In this document: in pieces, positions 21,941 to 32,575 of the stretch
Position numbering within the stretch: the first letter of the stretch is position 1
Layout: every line of letters begins with the position of its first letter
Source: Porphyra umbilicalis
Taxonomy: Eukaryota > Rhodophyta > Bangiophyceae > Bangiales > Bangiaceae
Assembly: GCA_002049455.2 (NCBI GenBank)
Contig: KV918882.1
Location: 124,001 to 188,000 of the forward strand
Direction: 5' to 3'
DNA: 64,000 nucleotides
Translations under genes and position numbers: made by a program
The notes under the pieces: generated by a model
Database searches by the model: none
Told to the model about the DNA's origin: nothing
The model's input: the letters and a program-made list of their open reading frames with translations, nothing else

Positions 21941-23929
21941 TTACTCCACTTCTTCGATGAGCTCAGCGTCCCCCTCAGCCGGATGGATCCCTCTTATCCC
22001 TATGCAACCTGGGCGCCACGTGGTTGCGCGGCGCACGAAAGAGAACCGACGTGTTCGGCTCTTCGGTGCAGTCAGGGGAGGTCGAGAGCCGGAGAAGGCG
22101 TAGCGACGCACGGACGCCTCCGCCCCCGTGTTGTTGCTTCCACGATCATCTCGGGACGGAGCGGTCTCGCCGCTGCCGCTCTGGGTATACATGTCCACAC
22201 CCACTGTCAACAGCGCCTCCGCCGCGTGGGCCCTCCCGATGCGGCGGGCCCTCTGCAGCCCGGTCTCGCCGCCGTGGCTGCCGGCGTGCTCATCCGCATC
22301 TACCGCCACCCGCACCGCTGCCACGGCGACACGCCCGATGAGGTTGGCCAAGTACAGCGTGGTCTCACTGCTGGCGCTATTGGTATGGACGGCCGCACTG
22401 GCAGTCACCAACGTGTCCACGGCCTCGGGCCTCTCAGTTGCGCCCGAGCAGCGCAGCCCACGCGAGGCTACCGGCTGTTCGCCGGGCGTGTCAATACCCG
22501 TGGCCACGGGGGCGTCTAGCGTCCCGCCCGTCTCGTTGGTCGCCGAAGGGGGAGTGCCCTCGAAAAACTCATTGTAGTACGTGCCGCCGTGGCCTGCTGT
22601 AGCGCTCAGCCCTGCCGCTTCCACCGTGTTCATCGCCTGTACAGTAACTCCCGGAGCGGCCACCGACGCACCTTTCGATAATCCGTCCGTGTCGACGGGT
22701 AGAAATGCGCCTGCGCCGCCGCCTCCTCCATAGTCCCAGTCCCGTTCAACGCAGTCGTCGTCCTCCCTGCAAAAAAACGTGACGAGTTCTCGCGCGCTCG
22801 GACGGTCGGCCGGGTCTTGTGCCCAGCAACGCTCGACTATCGCTCGCACGTTCTCGAGCCCGAAGCACAGACTGCTGCGGTGATGATCGCCGCGGCCATC
22901 CGTGAGGTCAGCGATGGTTGGGGTGGCCACCGCCTGGACAGAGGGGCCGAAGGCATTGTCCAATCTCGACATACCTGGTCGCACCGCAGGTGGTGCCGCC
23001 TCTGGCATGACCGACGCGGCTTGAGGGCCGAACCGGTTCGGCCATATTGGGCTGGTGATGTCGTTTTCATTGCTCATGGCCTGCCGGAGCGTGTGTGCGT
23101 TGTAGCCGCCCCACGGCTCGCAGCCGCTCAGCAGCCCATACAGCACGATACCCATCGCGTAGATATCCATCGCCTTAGCGGCGTCAAAGCTGGTGAGCTT
23201 GCCGCCCCAGAAGCCTTCGGGTGCCAGGTACGCAAGCGTACCCTGGATGCCCTGCTCAGCCGACACGCCAATGCTGTCGATGAGGCGACCGCTCTGGTCG
23301 GCGCGCAAGCTCATACCGAAGTCTGCCAGCTTGACGACCGCGTTGCGGGAGAGCGTCGCACGCCCGTCCAGCCCGCACCTAAAAGGCACATTTAGGGGCT
23401 CGGTGAGGAGAATGTTGGCCGGCTTGATGTCTCCGTGACCGATGCCACGCTTGTGCAGATACTGCAGGCCAAGAGCGATGTGTTTGGCAATCAAGAAGAA
23501 GGTCTTGGGGTGCAAGGGCGCATTGGCCTCGCGTGCCTTTGCAAGGGACGACTGCAGGCTGCCGCCCATCATCCGCTCCATCACAAGTAGCGACAGCCTG
23601 CTGTGCCCGTCGTACGCGGCGCCCAAGTACTGGGTGATGTACGGGGAGCGGAAGTTGGAGAGGCGACGGCCCTCCCGCTCCAGCTGCTTTTTGGCCACCC
23701 GGCCATTGGTCGTCTTGTACGGACGCGACATCTTGACGTCGGGAACAACCTTGACCGCCGCGTCGCCGTCAAAAAACCGGCAGTGGTACACTTTCCCAAA
23801 TGTGCCCTTGCCGAGCAGTGCGTCGTCGGTGAAGGAGCACGCCAGCACCTCGGGGTCGGTCAGGTCTGCATACGGCGAGGACGGCAGGCTGGGTCGGCCA
23901 CTGAGTGTGCTCGTGCCGCTACGCGTCAT
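21941..23929 (-). CDS. Serine/threonine-type protein kinase, non-RD
   Basis: A 662-residue protein from the ATG at 23929 (MTRSGTSTLSG). In-frame sequence continues upstream but looks like leader. The kinase domain spans about 35-460: glycine loop GKGTFGKV (40-47), AVKVV with Lys60, a likely helix-C Glu86, catalytic loop HGDIKPANILL (D167, K169, N172), DFG at 203-205, APE at 237-239, and DIYAMGIVLYGLLSG. The residue before the catalytic Asp is Gly instead of Arg, so it is a non-RD kinase, usually not controlled by activation-loop phosphorylation. A roughly 60-residue insert (PIWPNRFG onward) lies before the last kinase helices. The C-terminal 200 residues are low-complexity and of no known family. 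Cytosolic; substrate unknown. Active-site residues look intact. Confidence 0.85.
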   Translation of the reverse strand: MTRSGTSTLSGRPSLPSSPYADLTDPEVLACSFTDDALLGKGTFGKVYHCRFFDGDAAVKVVPDVKMSRPYKTTNGRVAKKQLEREGRRLSNFRSPYITQYLGAAYDGHSRLSLLVMERMMGGSLQSSLAKAREANAPLHPKTFFLIAKHIALGLQYLHKRGIGHGDIKPANILLTEPLNVPFRCGLDGRATLSRNAVVKLADFGMSLRADQSGRLIDSIGVSAEQGIQGTLAYLAPEGFWGGKLTSFDAAKAMDIYAMGIVLYGLLSGCEPWGGYNAHTLRQAMSNENDITSPIWPNRFGPQAASVMPEAAPPAVRPGMSRLDNAFGPSVQAVATPTIADLTDGRGDHHRSSLCFGLENVRAIVERCWAQDPADRPSARELVTFFCREDDDCVERDWDYGGGGGAGAFLPVDTDGLSKGASVAAPGVTVQAMNTVEAAGLSATAGHGGTYYNEFFEGTPPSATNETGGTLDAPVATGIDTPGEQPVASRGLRCSGATERPEAVDTLVTASAAVHTNSASSETTLYLANLIGRVAVAAVRVAVDADEHAGSHGGETGLQRARRIGRAHAAEALLTVGVDMYTQSGSGETAPSRDDRGSNNTGAEASVRRYAFSGSRPPLTAPKSRTRRFSFVRRATTWRPGCIGIRGIHPAEGDAELIEEVE

Positions 23930-24712
23930 GATGCAAGCACGGTCGGGCAAACCTCTCAGCCACCAGCGACGATGCCACCAAAAAACAGCACGGCTCCTTG
24001 CCGCAGCGCAAGGGACGCGCCACAAAGCTCCTACGTGCGTGTGCAGCAGCGACAGGGATGACGCTGCCACCGGGACAAGGTGGCACGACGATACGCAGCT
24101 CGCCCGAGGCGTGCCGCAGATGGCGCTGCGCCGAGTGGGGCTTGGAACGCCCGCCCGTGCCTTTCGGCCTGGTCCAGCGGGAGGGTGCGTAGCAGGGGGT
24201 GACACAGCGACTTGCTGGCGACGCGGACTGGTCTCAGTTTTCTGCCCTCAGGCCCATATTGGTGGGACCTGTGTCCATTTGTGGTGGCGGCCCGTTGGTC
24301 CAGCCGGGATCGGCTGCAGCCGACCAGTGCGGGTGCATCGCTGCATCATGCAACAGGGCTGCAACCAAGTGTACACGTCTGCAGCTTCCAATCCTAGCCA
24401 CCCTTTCCGCCGCAGAGCGCCGCGCCTCCACCTGACGAGGACGGCCGTGTCCTCCAGCTGAGAGTTGCAACGTCGATTATGATACAGGGAGGTTGCCTAT
24501 CATCTGACCTTTTAAGAACAAATAAGCATAGAGAAAAAGAAGATGGAGGAGCGATAGCGCAAAAAAAATATTTTTATCAAGCTGATGACGTAGCGGAATA
24601 TGTTCTGCAAAGAAACATCGTGCCTGACCTCTCTGTTTTTTTCGTTTATTGCGGTTATGTGTCTCCCCTATAGGCCGGAAATCGGGCGGATCGGTGCCCA
24701 ACACCTGATTTG
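23930..24712. other. Upstream region of the kinase gene
   Basis: GC-rich to about 24470, then distinctly AT-rich (24480-24660). No gene recognised. Confidence 0.4.
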
Positions 24713-24801
24713 TACAGCCGTTCTCCCAAAAATCCCGCACCCCAACAGTTGCAAAAGAGTTCCAAATCGGCCTCTGCGGGATTTTTGGGAGAACGGCTGT
24801 A
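24713..24801. mobile_element. Shortened copy of the palindromic MITE
   Basis: The same ends as the 21435 copy (CAGCCGTTCTCCCAAAAATC and its complement), again with TA at both sides (24713-24714 and 24800-24801). The left arm is complete, but most of the right arm is missing, so only the outer 20-odd bases still pair. It is 89 bp against 136 bp for the full copy. Confidence 0.8.
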
Positions 24802-26305
24802 AGCACCCGTTTCTGACCCCGTCAGGGCACATTTCCTTGTGCGGATCGTCATCTTTGGGCCTCCTCCCCAACCGCATCCGACTGCTTGAGGCCATCCAGC
24901 CTGCAGGGTTGCGTCCATCGTAGCGCGTGTTGGCCTTCCTGCTACAAAAAAAAAAACACCACTAAGTGGCAGGCGGCTCGCTGCGCTTGTAAACGGCATC
25001 TTGAGTTGATGCTTTAGAGCGGTACCAACAACGTTCCGCATCCACAAAATATGGGCCCAAGTGTCCCACGTGGTCCCATGTGGCGCCCTACGCGGAAAAA
25101 CGCAGCCTGAGTGATCACCGACAACGCCAGCGAGACGGATCTGTCCACAAAGGCACTGGAAACGATTCAGAAGATTGAGATAAGTTCAACCGGATAACAT
25201 GCGGGGGGTTCGGAAGCGTTCGCGAATGCCGGCTCGATCTCCACATACATATTGCTGTCTTCCTAATTTTTGCCGATGTGGTCGAAGTTAAGACTGGGTC
25301 TCGGTCAACTGCCCATTGGCGGATCCACTTTATCCGGCCAAATGGATGGCTGAGACACAGTTTTGTACAGTTGATCACCCTTCTTGACATCGACGGTATC
25401 GGCCAAAATTGAGAAGGCAGCAATAGAAGGCCGATATGCGGATCCCAAGCGCCCGTTCGCGACTGTGTCGAGAAGTTTGACCTGAATCTGAGTGCTGTCA
25501 TGGACGGAATGAAGCCAAACGAAGCCAAACGACGCCCAGTGACGACCGCGATCGTGGCCACGTGTGGCGTCGTTTGATCGCACAGCCGGATATCATCCGT
25601 CGCGAACGGAACAAAAAGTCGTGAGGTTCGTCTTGTCGAGCCCCTGCAGACTCTCACGGCAGCGAGGTGCAGTCATTGTGCGCTTGTAAAGCAGGGTGGA
25701 GCACTTTGTAGCCCACGTAAGAATTTACAGCTGATTGGACAATCTGTTCCGAAACGACAACCACCCGAGGTGCTCATGACGCTCGATCGTGAATTTGAAT
25801 CATAAATTGTGCAATGAGACACGGAAGGGCGTGGCAAGACTTGTGCCCCGTCCTTCACGAGGTGTTCCTGGGGGGGTAGGCAGGCAAATTTTGACAGACT
25901 TGAGGCAGCGGATTACTCGATCGCAGATCAGCTGTGAATCATCACTTCAAGTGCCATCAAGTGCGGTGGGCCCCGCACCGGAGCGATCGAGTTGCGCTCA
26001 GTTATAAAGCAGGGTACCTTATAAGCGGGACACATATAAATGCGCAATGACTGTACAGTCTTTCTCCAATGCTAGCATTGCCCGGCATGCTGGGCATCCG
26101 TTGTGGTACAAAAAAAGTAGCCTCGGTTCTTCGTGCAGAAGACAGCTCAATCGGCCCTCAAGGCACCGCCAAGCTGTCCTGTTTCTGGGCACCGTGCCCA
26201 AGAAAGGATGTCACAGCAATGGAGAAAGACTGTACTACTCGCAGGCCTTCCACGTCATCAATGGCTAAATGAGTACACTGCGAGAAAAGAAAAAAGACAC
26301 AGCCG
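24802..26305. other. Intergenic, AT-richer, no gene recognised
   Basis: Unlike most of the window this is near balanced base composition, and its reading frames are short. A 30-bp near-repeat at about 25635-25664 matches 21396-21425 with two differences. Nothing else could be named. Confidence 0.4.
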
Positions 26306-26412
26306 TAACGGAGAAGGGGACTTCATGATTCAATCTCGAACCCTTGACTTTGGCGTTATTAGCACCACACTCTGCTTAGGAATCATTTCCAAACCAACTG
26401 AGTTACACCGTC
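26306..26412 (-). tRNA. tRNA-Ile(AAU) with D-loop and T-loop introns
   Basis: Read on the reverse strand from 26412, all arms fold. The acceptor is GACGGTG with CTCCGTT plus discriminator A (one T:T mismatch, one wobble). The D stem is ACTC/GAGT and the anticodon arm TGGTG-CTAATAA-CGCCA, with anticodon AAT at 26358-26360. The T stem is AAGGG/CCCTT. The D-loop is 27 nt (26373-26399) instead of about 9, and the T-loop 22 nt (26319-26340) instead of 7. Removing about 18 and 15 nt leaves AGTTGGTTA and TTCGATC, the standard loops, and a 74-nt tRNA. A T6 run at 26291-26296 fits a Pol III terminator. No intron lies at the usual 37/38 site. Exact splice points are ambiguous. Confidence 0.82.
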
Positions 26413-27221
26413 TCTTGCCGTGTTATGAACAAGCTCTCGTGTTACACTTTATACCCTGTGTTCGTCGTTTCAGATCAGTCCTGTCTCGATTCGAGTTGTG
26501 TAACCCCGTGTGTCTGAAACTTGTGGCCAGTGCGGGTCCTGACCAGAGACCGCCTTACCGCTCCGCCTCCCGCCTTCGCAGCGGCCAACGAGGAGGGACA
26601 ACACGCGCGTGCCAACATCACCGCCCCCCCCTGCCATCCAAATCCGCCCACTGTCGACAACAAGGACCGATGGTGACGCGCGCGTCCTCTGCGGCGACCG
26701 GTCTGCGGTCGCGCCCGTCCCTCTCACGCGCATTGCCCGAGCGCCGCCCGCCGCCCATTGGCGTCCCTCGACGCATACTCGCGCCAGCCCCCTTCGGGTG
26801 CGCCGCACATGGACCACCACGTGGGGTCGGTGCTGCGGAACCATGTTGGCGCAGGGCCCCGCCAGGGGCCGCTCTCGCACAACCCGTTGGCGCGCGCGCC
26901 GCCGCCGCGCGCGTGCGCGCCCGCGCCGCCGCGCACGCCAAAAGAGGCACCGTGGACGCCCCGTGTTGCTGCCGCCCACGAACTTGCTGTGGCGGTCGGG
27001 CGGCTTTTCGGGTGGCGGCCCACCCCGTCCAGCGTCTGCCAACGGGCGCCAGCACACCACGCCTGCGGTCTCCGGTCGTTCCTGGTCGCCCCCCCCCCGC
27101 AGATGCGCGGCGTGCGCCGTTGCCCCTCGTGCCACCTTGTGCGTGGCGGGGGAGCTGACGCGGCCGCTGCCATAGACATAATCGCCCGACCGCTCAGATC
27201 CGCCCGCCGCGGGCGTCGGCG
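26413..27221. other. Intergenic, GC-rich, no gene recognised
   Basis: Overlapping Arg/Ala/Pro-rich frames are present on both strands from about 26570. None contains a recognisable motif. Confidence 0.4.
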
Positions 27222-29451
27222 GTGGCCCACGACGTCGGCACGCCGCAGCCGCCGCCGACGGCGGCGGTGCGCGCAGTCAACACGGCCTGCGGGGTGGCCA
27301 CTATGTCAGCGGCGGCGCAGCAGCCCAGCGGTACCCTCGCGCCGCCCGCACGCCCGCCCACCGCCGTCGCGGCGGTCACGGCCAGCGACGGCCCCTGCGC
27401 GGCCGCCATGGACGACCACCCCACCGCAGCCGCCGCTGTCGACGCCACTTTCCGGCTGTCGGCGAGTCTCGGCGTCGCCGCCGCGCCGCCGACACCCCCG
27501 CCGCTGATCTTCAAGCGCCCACCCCACCCCACCGCCGGTGCGCCCCCGCCGACGCCCGACGGCGGGGTGACGACCGGTCGGTGCCCCCCCCTCTGCCGGC
27601 CGCGACCGGCTCTCCCGTGACGCACAGCAGCCGCTACCCGCCCGCGGCCAACGCCGACCGGAGCCTGCGCGTCGCCGCCGCGTCGGCGGCCACGTCGCAC
27701 CCCGGCGCGGCGCCGTGCGACGCGCGCCCCCCCCCCCCCCGCCCGCGTCGGCCGGGGCGGCGGCGGCGGCGTCTGGTCGGGACGCGGCCGCGGCCTTTGT
27801 CGGCGCCATGCAGGCGTTTACGCCGCCGACCCCCCGCTCCGTCACCCGAGCGGAGCTGGAGGCGTGGCCCGAGTTTGGCCTCCTCCGCCGCTCGAGTGTG
27901 GCAAACGACTGGATGGCGTCTGCGTCGCCGCTTGCGTGTGCGGCTTTGCCGGCGGTGCCGCTGCTGCGCGACGTGGCGCCAGCCGACTTGGCGGCGGGCA
28001 CGGCCGTCGTCAACATCAAGCACGCGGGGCCGCCGCTGCCGCCGGGTGGCGCCGTGGGGGATCACGCCAGCGCCGGCGGTGGCGGCGGCGGCGGGGGCGG
28101 CGGCCACCCCCCCTCGACCGTCTTCAAAGTCCGCTGCACGCTGCTCATGCCGACGCGCGTCGACGCCGCCGCCGGCCTCGTGTGCGTTGCGGGCGTGCGC
28201 TCCCTCTCCGCCGCCGCGTCCGACGCGCGGTGGGCCGACACTGCCGTACCCGCCGAGGTGCGGGGCGTCCTCGACGCTGCCACGGGGGAGCTCCTCCTCG
28301 CGGGGCTCCTCGGCGGTGGCAGCAGCGGCGGCGGGGCGGGCGCCCCGCCACGCCGCTGCGTCTACGTCGAGTACCACGTGCCCGCCGCCGAGGTACCCGG
28401 CGCCATGCTCTACAGCGCCGCCCTCTTTGAACAGCCCGCCGAGGCACGGGGCGCCGCGCGCCTCCGCATGAACTTTGTGACGTACAACCACCCGACGCGG
28501 GGTGGGCGGAGCGGCGTGGGGTGGGGGGGTGCCCCCGCCCCCGCCGCCGCCGGTCGCCACCCGCCGGCGGCGGCGGTGGGGGGCCCCCTCGACGCACGCG
28601 CCGCGGTGGCGGCGGCGCTCGGGCACCACCTCGGCACGTTTGGCACGTCGGTGTTGCCGGCGCCGGCGCTGATGGCGCCCGTCGGGGGTTCCGCCGCCGC
28701 CGCGTCGCCGGTGGGGACCGCCGTCGAGCCGTGGACGCTCCACTGCACGGTCGCGCCGGCGCCGCCGGGGGTGGTGGGGGAGCTGGTCGCGGCCGCGGCC
28801 GCGGCGCTCCCCGTGCGCGTGCGGGCGGTGGCGCCGCCGCGGGGGCGGGGGGGGGGGGGGGGCGGGCTCCCCGCTCACGTCGTCGTGGGGGTCCTCCCGG
28901 CGGGGGGGGGGGGGGGGAGGGAGGGGAGAGATCCCCGCCGGGGCGCTACCGGTGTCCGGTGGCGACGTGCCGCAAGCTGTTTAGCCGCCGCTTCAACATG
29001 CAAGAGCACCTGCGGATTGTACGTTGGGCCGAGGGGGTCGGGGGGATGGGGAGGGGGGGGGGGCGCGCGGGGCGCCGCGTGGCCGCTGGTGGCCGCGTCA
29101 GACGGCCGCGCACCTGGCGTGGGCGGGGGCGGGGGGGGGGGCGCCGCCGCGGGACCCGTGACGGCACGGGCGCGGGATGGGGGCGGTCGACTCACGCGGG
29201 TGGTGCGCGCTCCTTTTGTCTGCCGCGGATCTGTGTCTGGGTGCGGTCGCTCGCGCCGCCACCGGCGCCCCCCCCCCCCCCCCCCCCGTCCCCCCCCCCG
29301 CCACTGGTGGCCGACCGCAGCACACGGGCGTCGAGCCGTTCCGCTGCCCCGTCCCCGGGTGCGGCAAAGCGTTCAAGTGGCGGGGCTCCCTCACCCACCA
29401 CCTGCGCTCCTCGTCGCACGCGCCGGGGGGGGGGGGCACACGGGCGGCTGA
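27222..29451 (+). CDS. C2H2 zinc-finger protein (frame broken at G/C runs)
   Basis: The N-terminus starts at ATG 27222 (or 27303) and is Ala/Pro-rich. A folded-looking region at about 27800-28490 contains RAELEAWPEFGLLRR, STVFKVRCTLLMPTR and RLRMNFVTYNHP. Two C2H2 fingers follow: YRCPVATCRKLFSRRFNMQEHLRI, whose last His comes from the next exon, then HTGVEPFRCPVPGCGKAFKW with its H-x-H helix. A 302-bp intron (29019-29320, GTACGT...CGCAG, phase 0) splits finger 1, and splicing restores the TGEKP-like linker HTGVEPF. Frame changes of one missing base fall at C/G runs near 27584-27591, 27727-27742 and 28849-28919. The 3' end is uncertain: stop at 29451 or 29950 depending on a G run at about 29427. 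Probably a nuclear DNA-binding regulator. Confidence 0.65.
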
Positions 29452-29879
29452 CGGGCGGCCACGGGCGCGCGGGGGAGGGGCGAGAGGGGGAGTGGGGGGG
29501 GCGGCAGCAGCACGCACCCGTGCGTGCACCGACGGGGGGACGGTTGCGTCGACGGCCGACGGGCCCCCGCGCGCGTGCGGGGGGGCGGGCGTCGCCCGCC
29601 GCCCGCGCGCGCCGCCGCGCGCGCCCATGGGGCGGGGTGAAGAAAACGGCCGCCGCGCCGGCCGGCGGGCGGGCGGCCACCCGACGGCCACCGCGCCGCC
29701 GCGGCGGCGCAGGGACAGAAACCCCCGTCCGCCTCGTCTGCGCGCGCGCCGTGCACGCGCGGACCGGCGTGGCCACGCCCCGCGCGTCTGCCGGTGGGGG
29801 GCACGTGGGGGCGCGCGCGGCAGCGGGGCGGTGGCGCCTCCCCGCTCGCCTGCCGCCGCGTCGCGGCCGCCTGGTGCAA

Positions 29880-29887
29880 CGGTGGCG

Positions 29888-29934
<47 letters not shown>

Positions 29935-30016
29935 GACCGGGCCGGGGTGACGGGAGAGGGCGGGCGACGGGCGCTCGGGCGGGCGTGCCGCCCGCTGCGA
30001 CGGGCGCCACGCGGCC

Positions 30017-30080
<64 letters not shown>

Positions 30081-30085
30081 GGCGA
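29880..30085. repeat. Two GGC microsatellite tracts
   Basis: Near-pure GGC/CGG repeats at about 29885-29936 and 30013-30081, separated by GC-rich sequence. They lie downstream of the zinc-finger gene and create spurious polyAla/polyArg frames. Confidence 0.85.
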
Positions 30086-31264
30086 CGGGCGGGCGGTGCG
30101 GGGCGGCGTCGAGAAGCCACGACCCGACCGGTTGGGCGGGGGCTGCGCACGCGCGCGGGCGAGGGGGGCGGCTCCACGCCGACCGCCGCGGCCCGTCAGA
30201 CGGCGGCGGCACGGCGGGCGGACGGGCGCGGCGGGCGGCGGCCACCCCGCCAGACGGTGGCGGCGGCGGGCAAGCGCGCGCCCGCACGCTGGCGGGGCCG
30301 ACGATGGCGGGGCACCGCGGAAGGATCGGGGCGCCTGGTGAGTGTCTGCTGACGTGGGCGGGCGGCGCGGGGGCAGGTGGGGGCGGGGGGCGGCGGCGGC
30401 GGACCCGCCGCCGCCCGCGTCGGCGGCATCGTCCCCTGCGGCGGGCGGGGCGGGCGGGCGGGCAGCGGGGGCGGCCGCGTCGGCGCGTCGCCCCGCCGCG
30501 TGCCATGATGGGGGGGGCGGCGGGCGCCCGCGGGTCCTCCTCGGTCGGCGGCTGCCCCTGCCGCGACGAGTGGTGGGGGGGAGCCCCGGGGGGGAAGGGC
30601 GGGGGCGGCAAGGCCACCGCCGCGACGAGTGGTGGGGGGAGCGGTGGGGGGGGGGGTGGCAGCCGCCCGGCCGACCGGGGGTGCACGGCCGCCGCGGCGA
30701 GCGGTTGTGAGCAGGGCGGCCGCTTTGTGCGGTCGAGGGTGGCTTTTTTGGGGTTTCCCATGCTTTTGACCGTTGAAAACGAAAATTTTGCACGCACACG
30801 CGACCAAGCACGCGCGCAGGCGCGTCGCTATCGACCGGCCCAGAGCTGTCGAGCGTGATGACGCGGAGGTGGCCGCATGCCTCTGGAGGAGCTCCCAAGA
30901 CCTCCTCTTCTTTGTGGCAACAAGAAGCGTGCCTGAACATAGGTTTGCGCGCTGGGCCGCCGTCCGGGGTCTATGGCTGCAAGAAGCGCGCAGCCACGCA
31001 CGGGATATGGACAAGCCAGTCCCTTTTTCCATGCTCGGGTCAAAGGTAGACAGGCTCGGCAGAGTGAGCCCCTTCGTCCTCTTCGACACTGGCTTCACAG
31101 CGTTGTCAGACCCTCAACGCCAGAGGGCGGACATCGTGGCGCCGCCCCCCATGATGGGAGCACTTGAAACTACAAAAACAATACCAGGGGCGCTTGCGAG
31201 AGGCAAGGGACTGTTCCGACCGCAGGCCGCACAAAAAAGCTACACGCTGTCCTCCTAAAATGCA
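30086..31264. other. Spacer, GC-rich then balanced, no firm gene
   Basis: An ATG at 30304 followed after 11 codons by GGTGAGTG (about 30336) could be a first exon, but no continuation is recognised. From 30720 composition becomes balanced; a 161-codon forward frame (30773-31258) has no recognisable motif and is not called. Confidence 0.35.
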
Positions 31265-31381
31265 TGGAGACAGCGGGGGTTTCAACAAAGTAAGTGTTCG
31301 AACCCGCGATGGACAATGGTCCAATCACATGTCGACGATAACCTCTTAAGTGTGACGCCTTAACCACTCGGCCATGCCTCC
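31265..31381 (-). tRNA. tRNA-Leu(UAA) with anticodon and T-loop introns
   Basis: From 31381 on the reverse strand: acceptor GGAGGCA with TGTCTCC (one wobble) and discriminator A, as expected for Leu. The 3-bp D stem is GCC/GGC with loop GAGTGGTTAA. The anticodon stem is TCACA/TGTGA around CTTAAG-A, anticodon TAA. The long variable arm TGGAC-CATT-GTCCA is class II, and the T stem is GCGGG/CCCGC. A 14-nt insert at 31331-31344 sits at the usual 37/38 site. The T-loop (31278-31302) is 25 nt, about 18 more than normal; its own ends can pair (GGGTT with AACCC). Removing both gives an 85-nt tRNA. TTTT at 31257-31260 is a likely Pol III stop. It reads UUA, a rare codon in so GC-rich a genome. Confidence 0.88.
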
Positions 31382-32575
31382 TTCTTCGTCGCGCGGGAGT
31401 TGTATACATTTATATTGGCGGAAAGAGTGAATCCCAAGTGTACGTAATTCCACGAACAAATACTTCCACGTGTGGAGTGCATCGCTCTAATTCGGTTGCT
31501 ATCAACATCACGCCTCGCAGGCCCCTCGCGTGTGCCCTCGCTGGCGATGGCCGCCTCGGCCACCGCGCCAGGGTTGTCGTAAGACACGACCATAGCGTCC
31601 CAGATCTTGGACGCGACGCAGCCGACCGGCTGTAGCGTTCACGCCCGTCGCCCCACGCGCGTCGGGCGGGTCCGCCACGCCCGTGCTGCCACCGCGCGGG
31701 GAGCGGGATGGCGGCGGCGCGCCCACCCCCGCGTGCCCGCCCGCCAGTGGCGCGCGGCATTGCGCGCGCCGCCGACCCCAATTTGATCCCCCCGGCGCGT
31801 CCGCCCCCGCGCGGCGCGCGCGGCGCCGCGGCGCCGCGGCGCCATCGGCGCCAAATTGGGTCCCGGTCCGCCCGACGCCGCACCCGAGCGGATTTGGGTG
31901 GGGGGCGGGGGGGGCGGACGAGCGCCACGCGCGGGCGGCGCGGCACGGTGCAGGGTGCGGCCGCCCACGACCGCCACCTGGCTGCACTGCCGACGGTCCG
32001 TCGGCAGCGGTGTGGGTGTGTCGCCGCGTGGCGGCCGCGGCGGCGCGCGGGGATGGTCCCGCGGGGGTCCCCGTGGGGGAGCCGCGCAGAGGTTGTCGGG
32101 CGGCCTTGTCGCTACGGCACCGCCCATGGCGTGAGGCGGCGCACGGTGGAATTGGGGCGGGTACCCGCGGGCCACCGCGGCGGCCGCGCGGGGATGGGGG
32201 GTGGGACAGGGCACGGGGCGGCCATGGGCAGGCGGGGCAAGCGGAGTGGGGGGGCGTCCCTGGAGAGGCGCAGCGGGTGGGGCGGAGCGACCGCGGGGCG
32301 CGCCTCACCGTGCCTGGCTCGCGGACCGTCCCCGGTGAGGGTAAATAGCGCTGCCGGCAGCGTCTCCAGTGGTGTTCTCTTGCCCACCATCCGCCGGCAG
32401 CAGTCACCAGCAGTACATAGCCACCTCACCGCCAACGGGTCGTCCGCACCCCCCGACCCCGCCGCCGCCGTCCGACTTTCATCGCCGGCACCCGCGTCTG
32501 CTTCCTCTTCCCCCCCGTTTGCCGCTCGCCAACCTCCCGCCTGACACGCCTCCCCGTCGTTCCTCACCGGCCGCC
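31382..32575. other. Spacer and leader of the secreted Cys-rich gene
   Basis: GC-rich, with matched shadow frames on both strands between 31640 and 32350. The last 200 bp before the ATG are pyrimidine-rich leader. No gene recognised. Confidence 0.4.

Noticed and set aside
30304-30337. First exon MAGHRGRIGAP followed by a GTGAGT donor
   Set aside because: No downstream exon with matching phase and recognisable sequence was found.
29192-30940. Long reverse and forward frames over the GGC tracts
   Set aside because: They arise from simple GGC/CCG repeats. Composition is almost only Arg, Ala, Pro and Gly.
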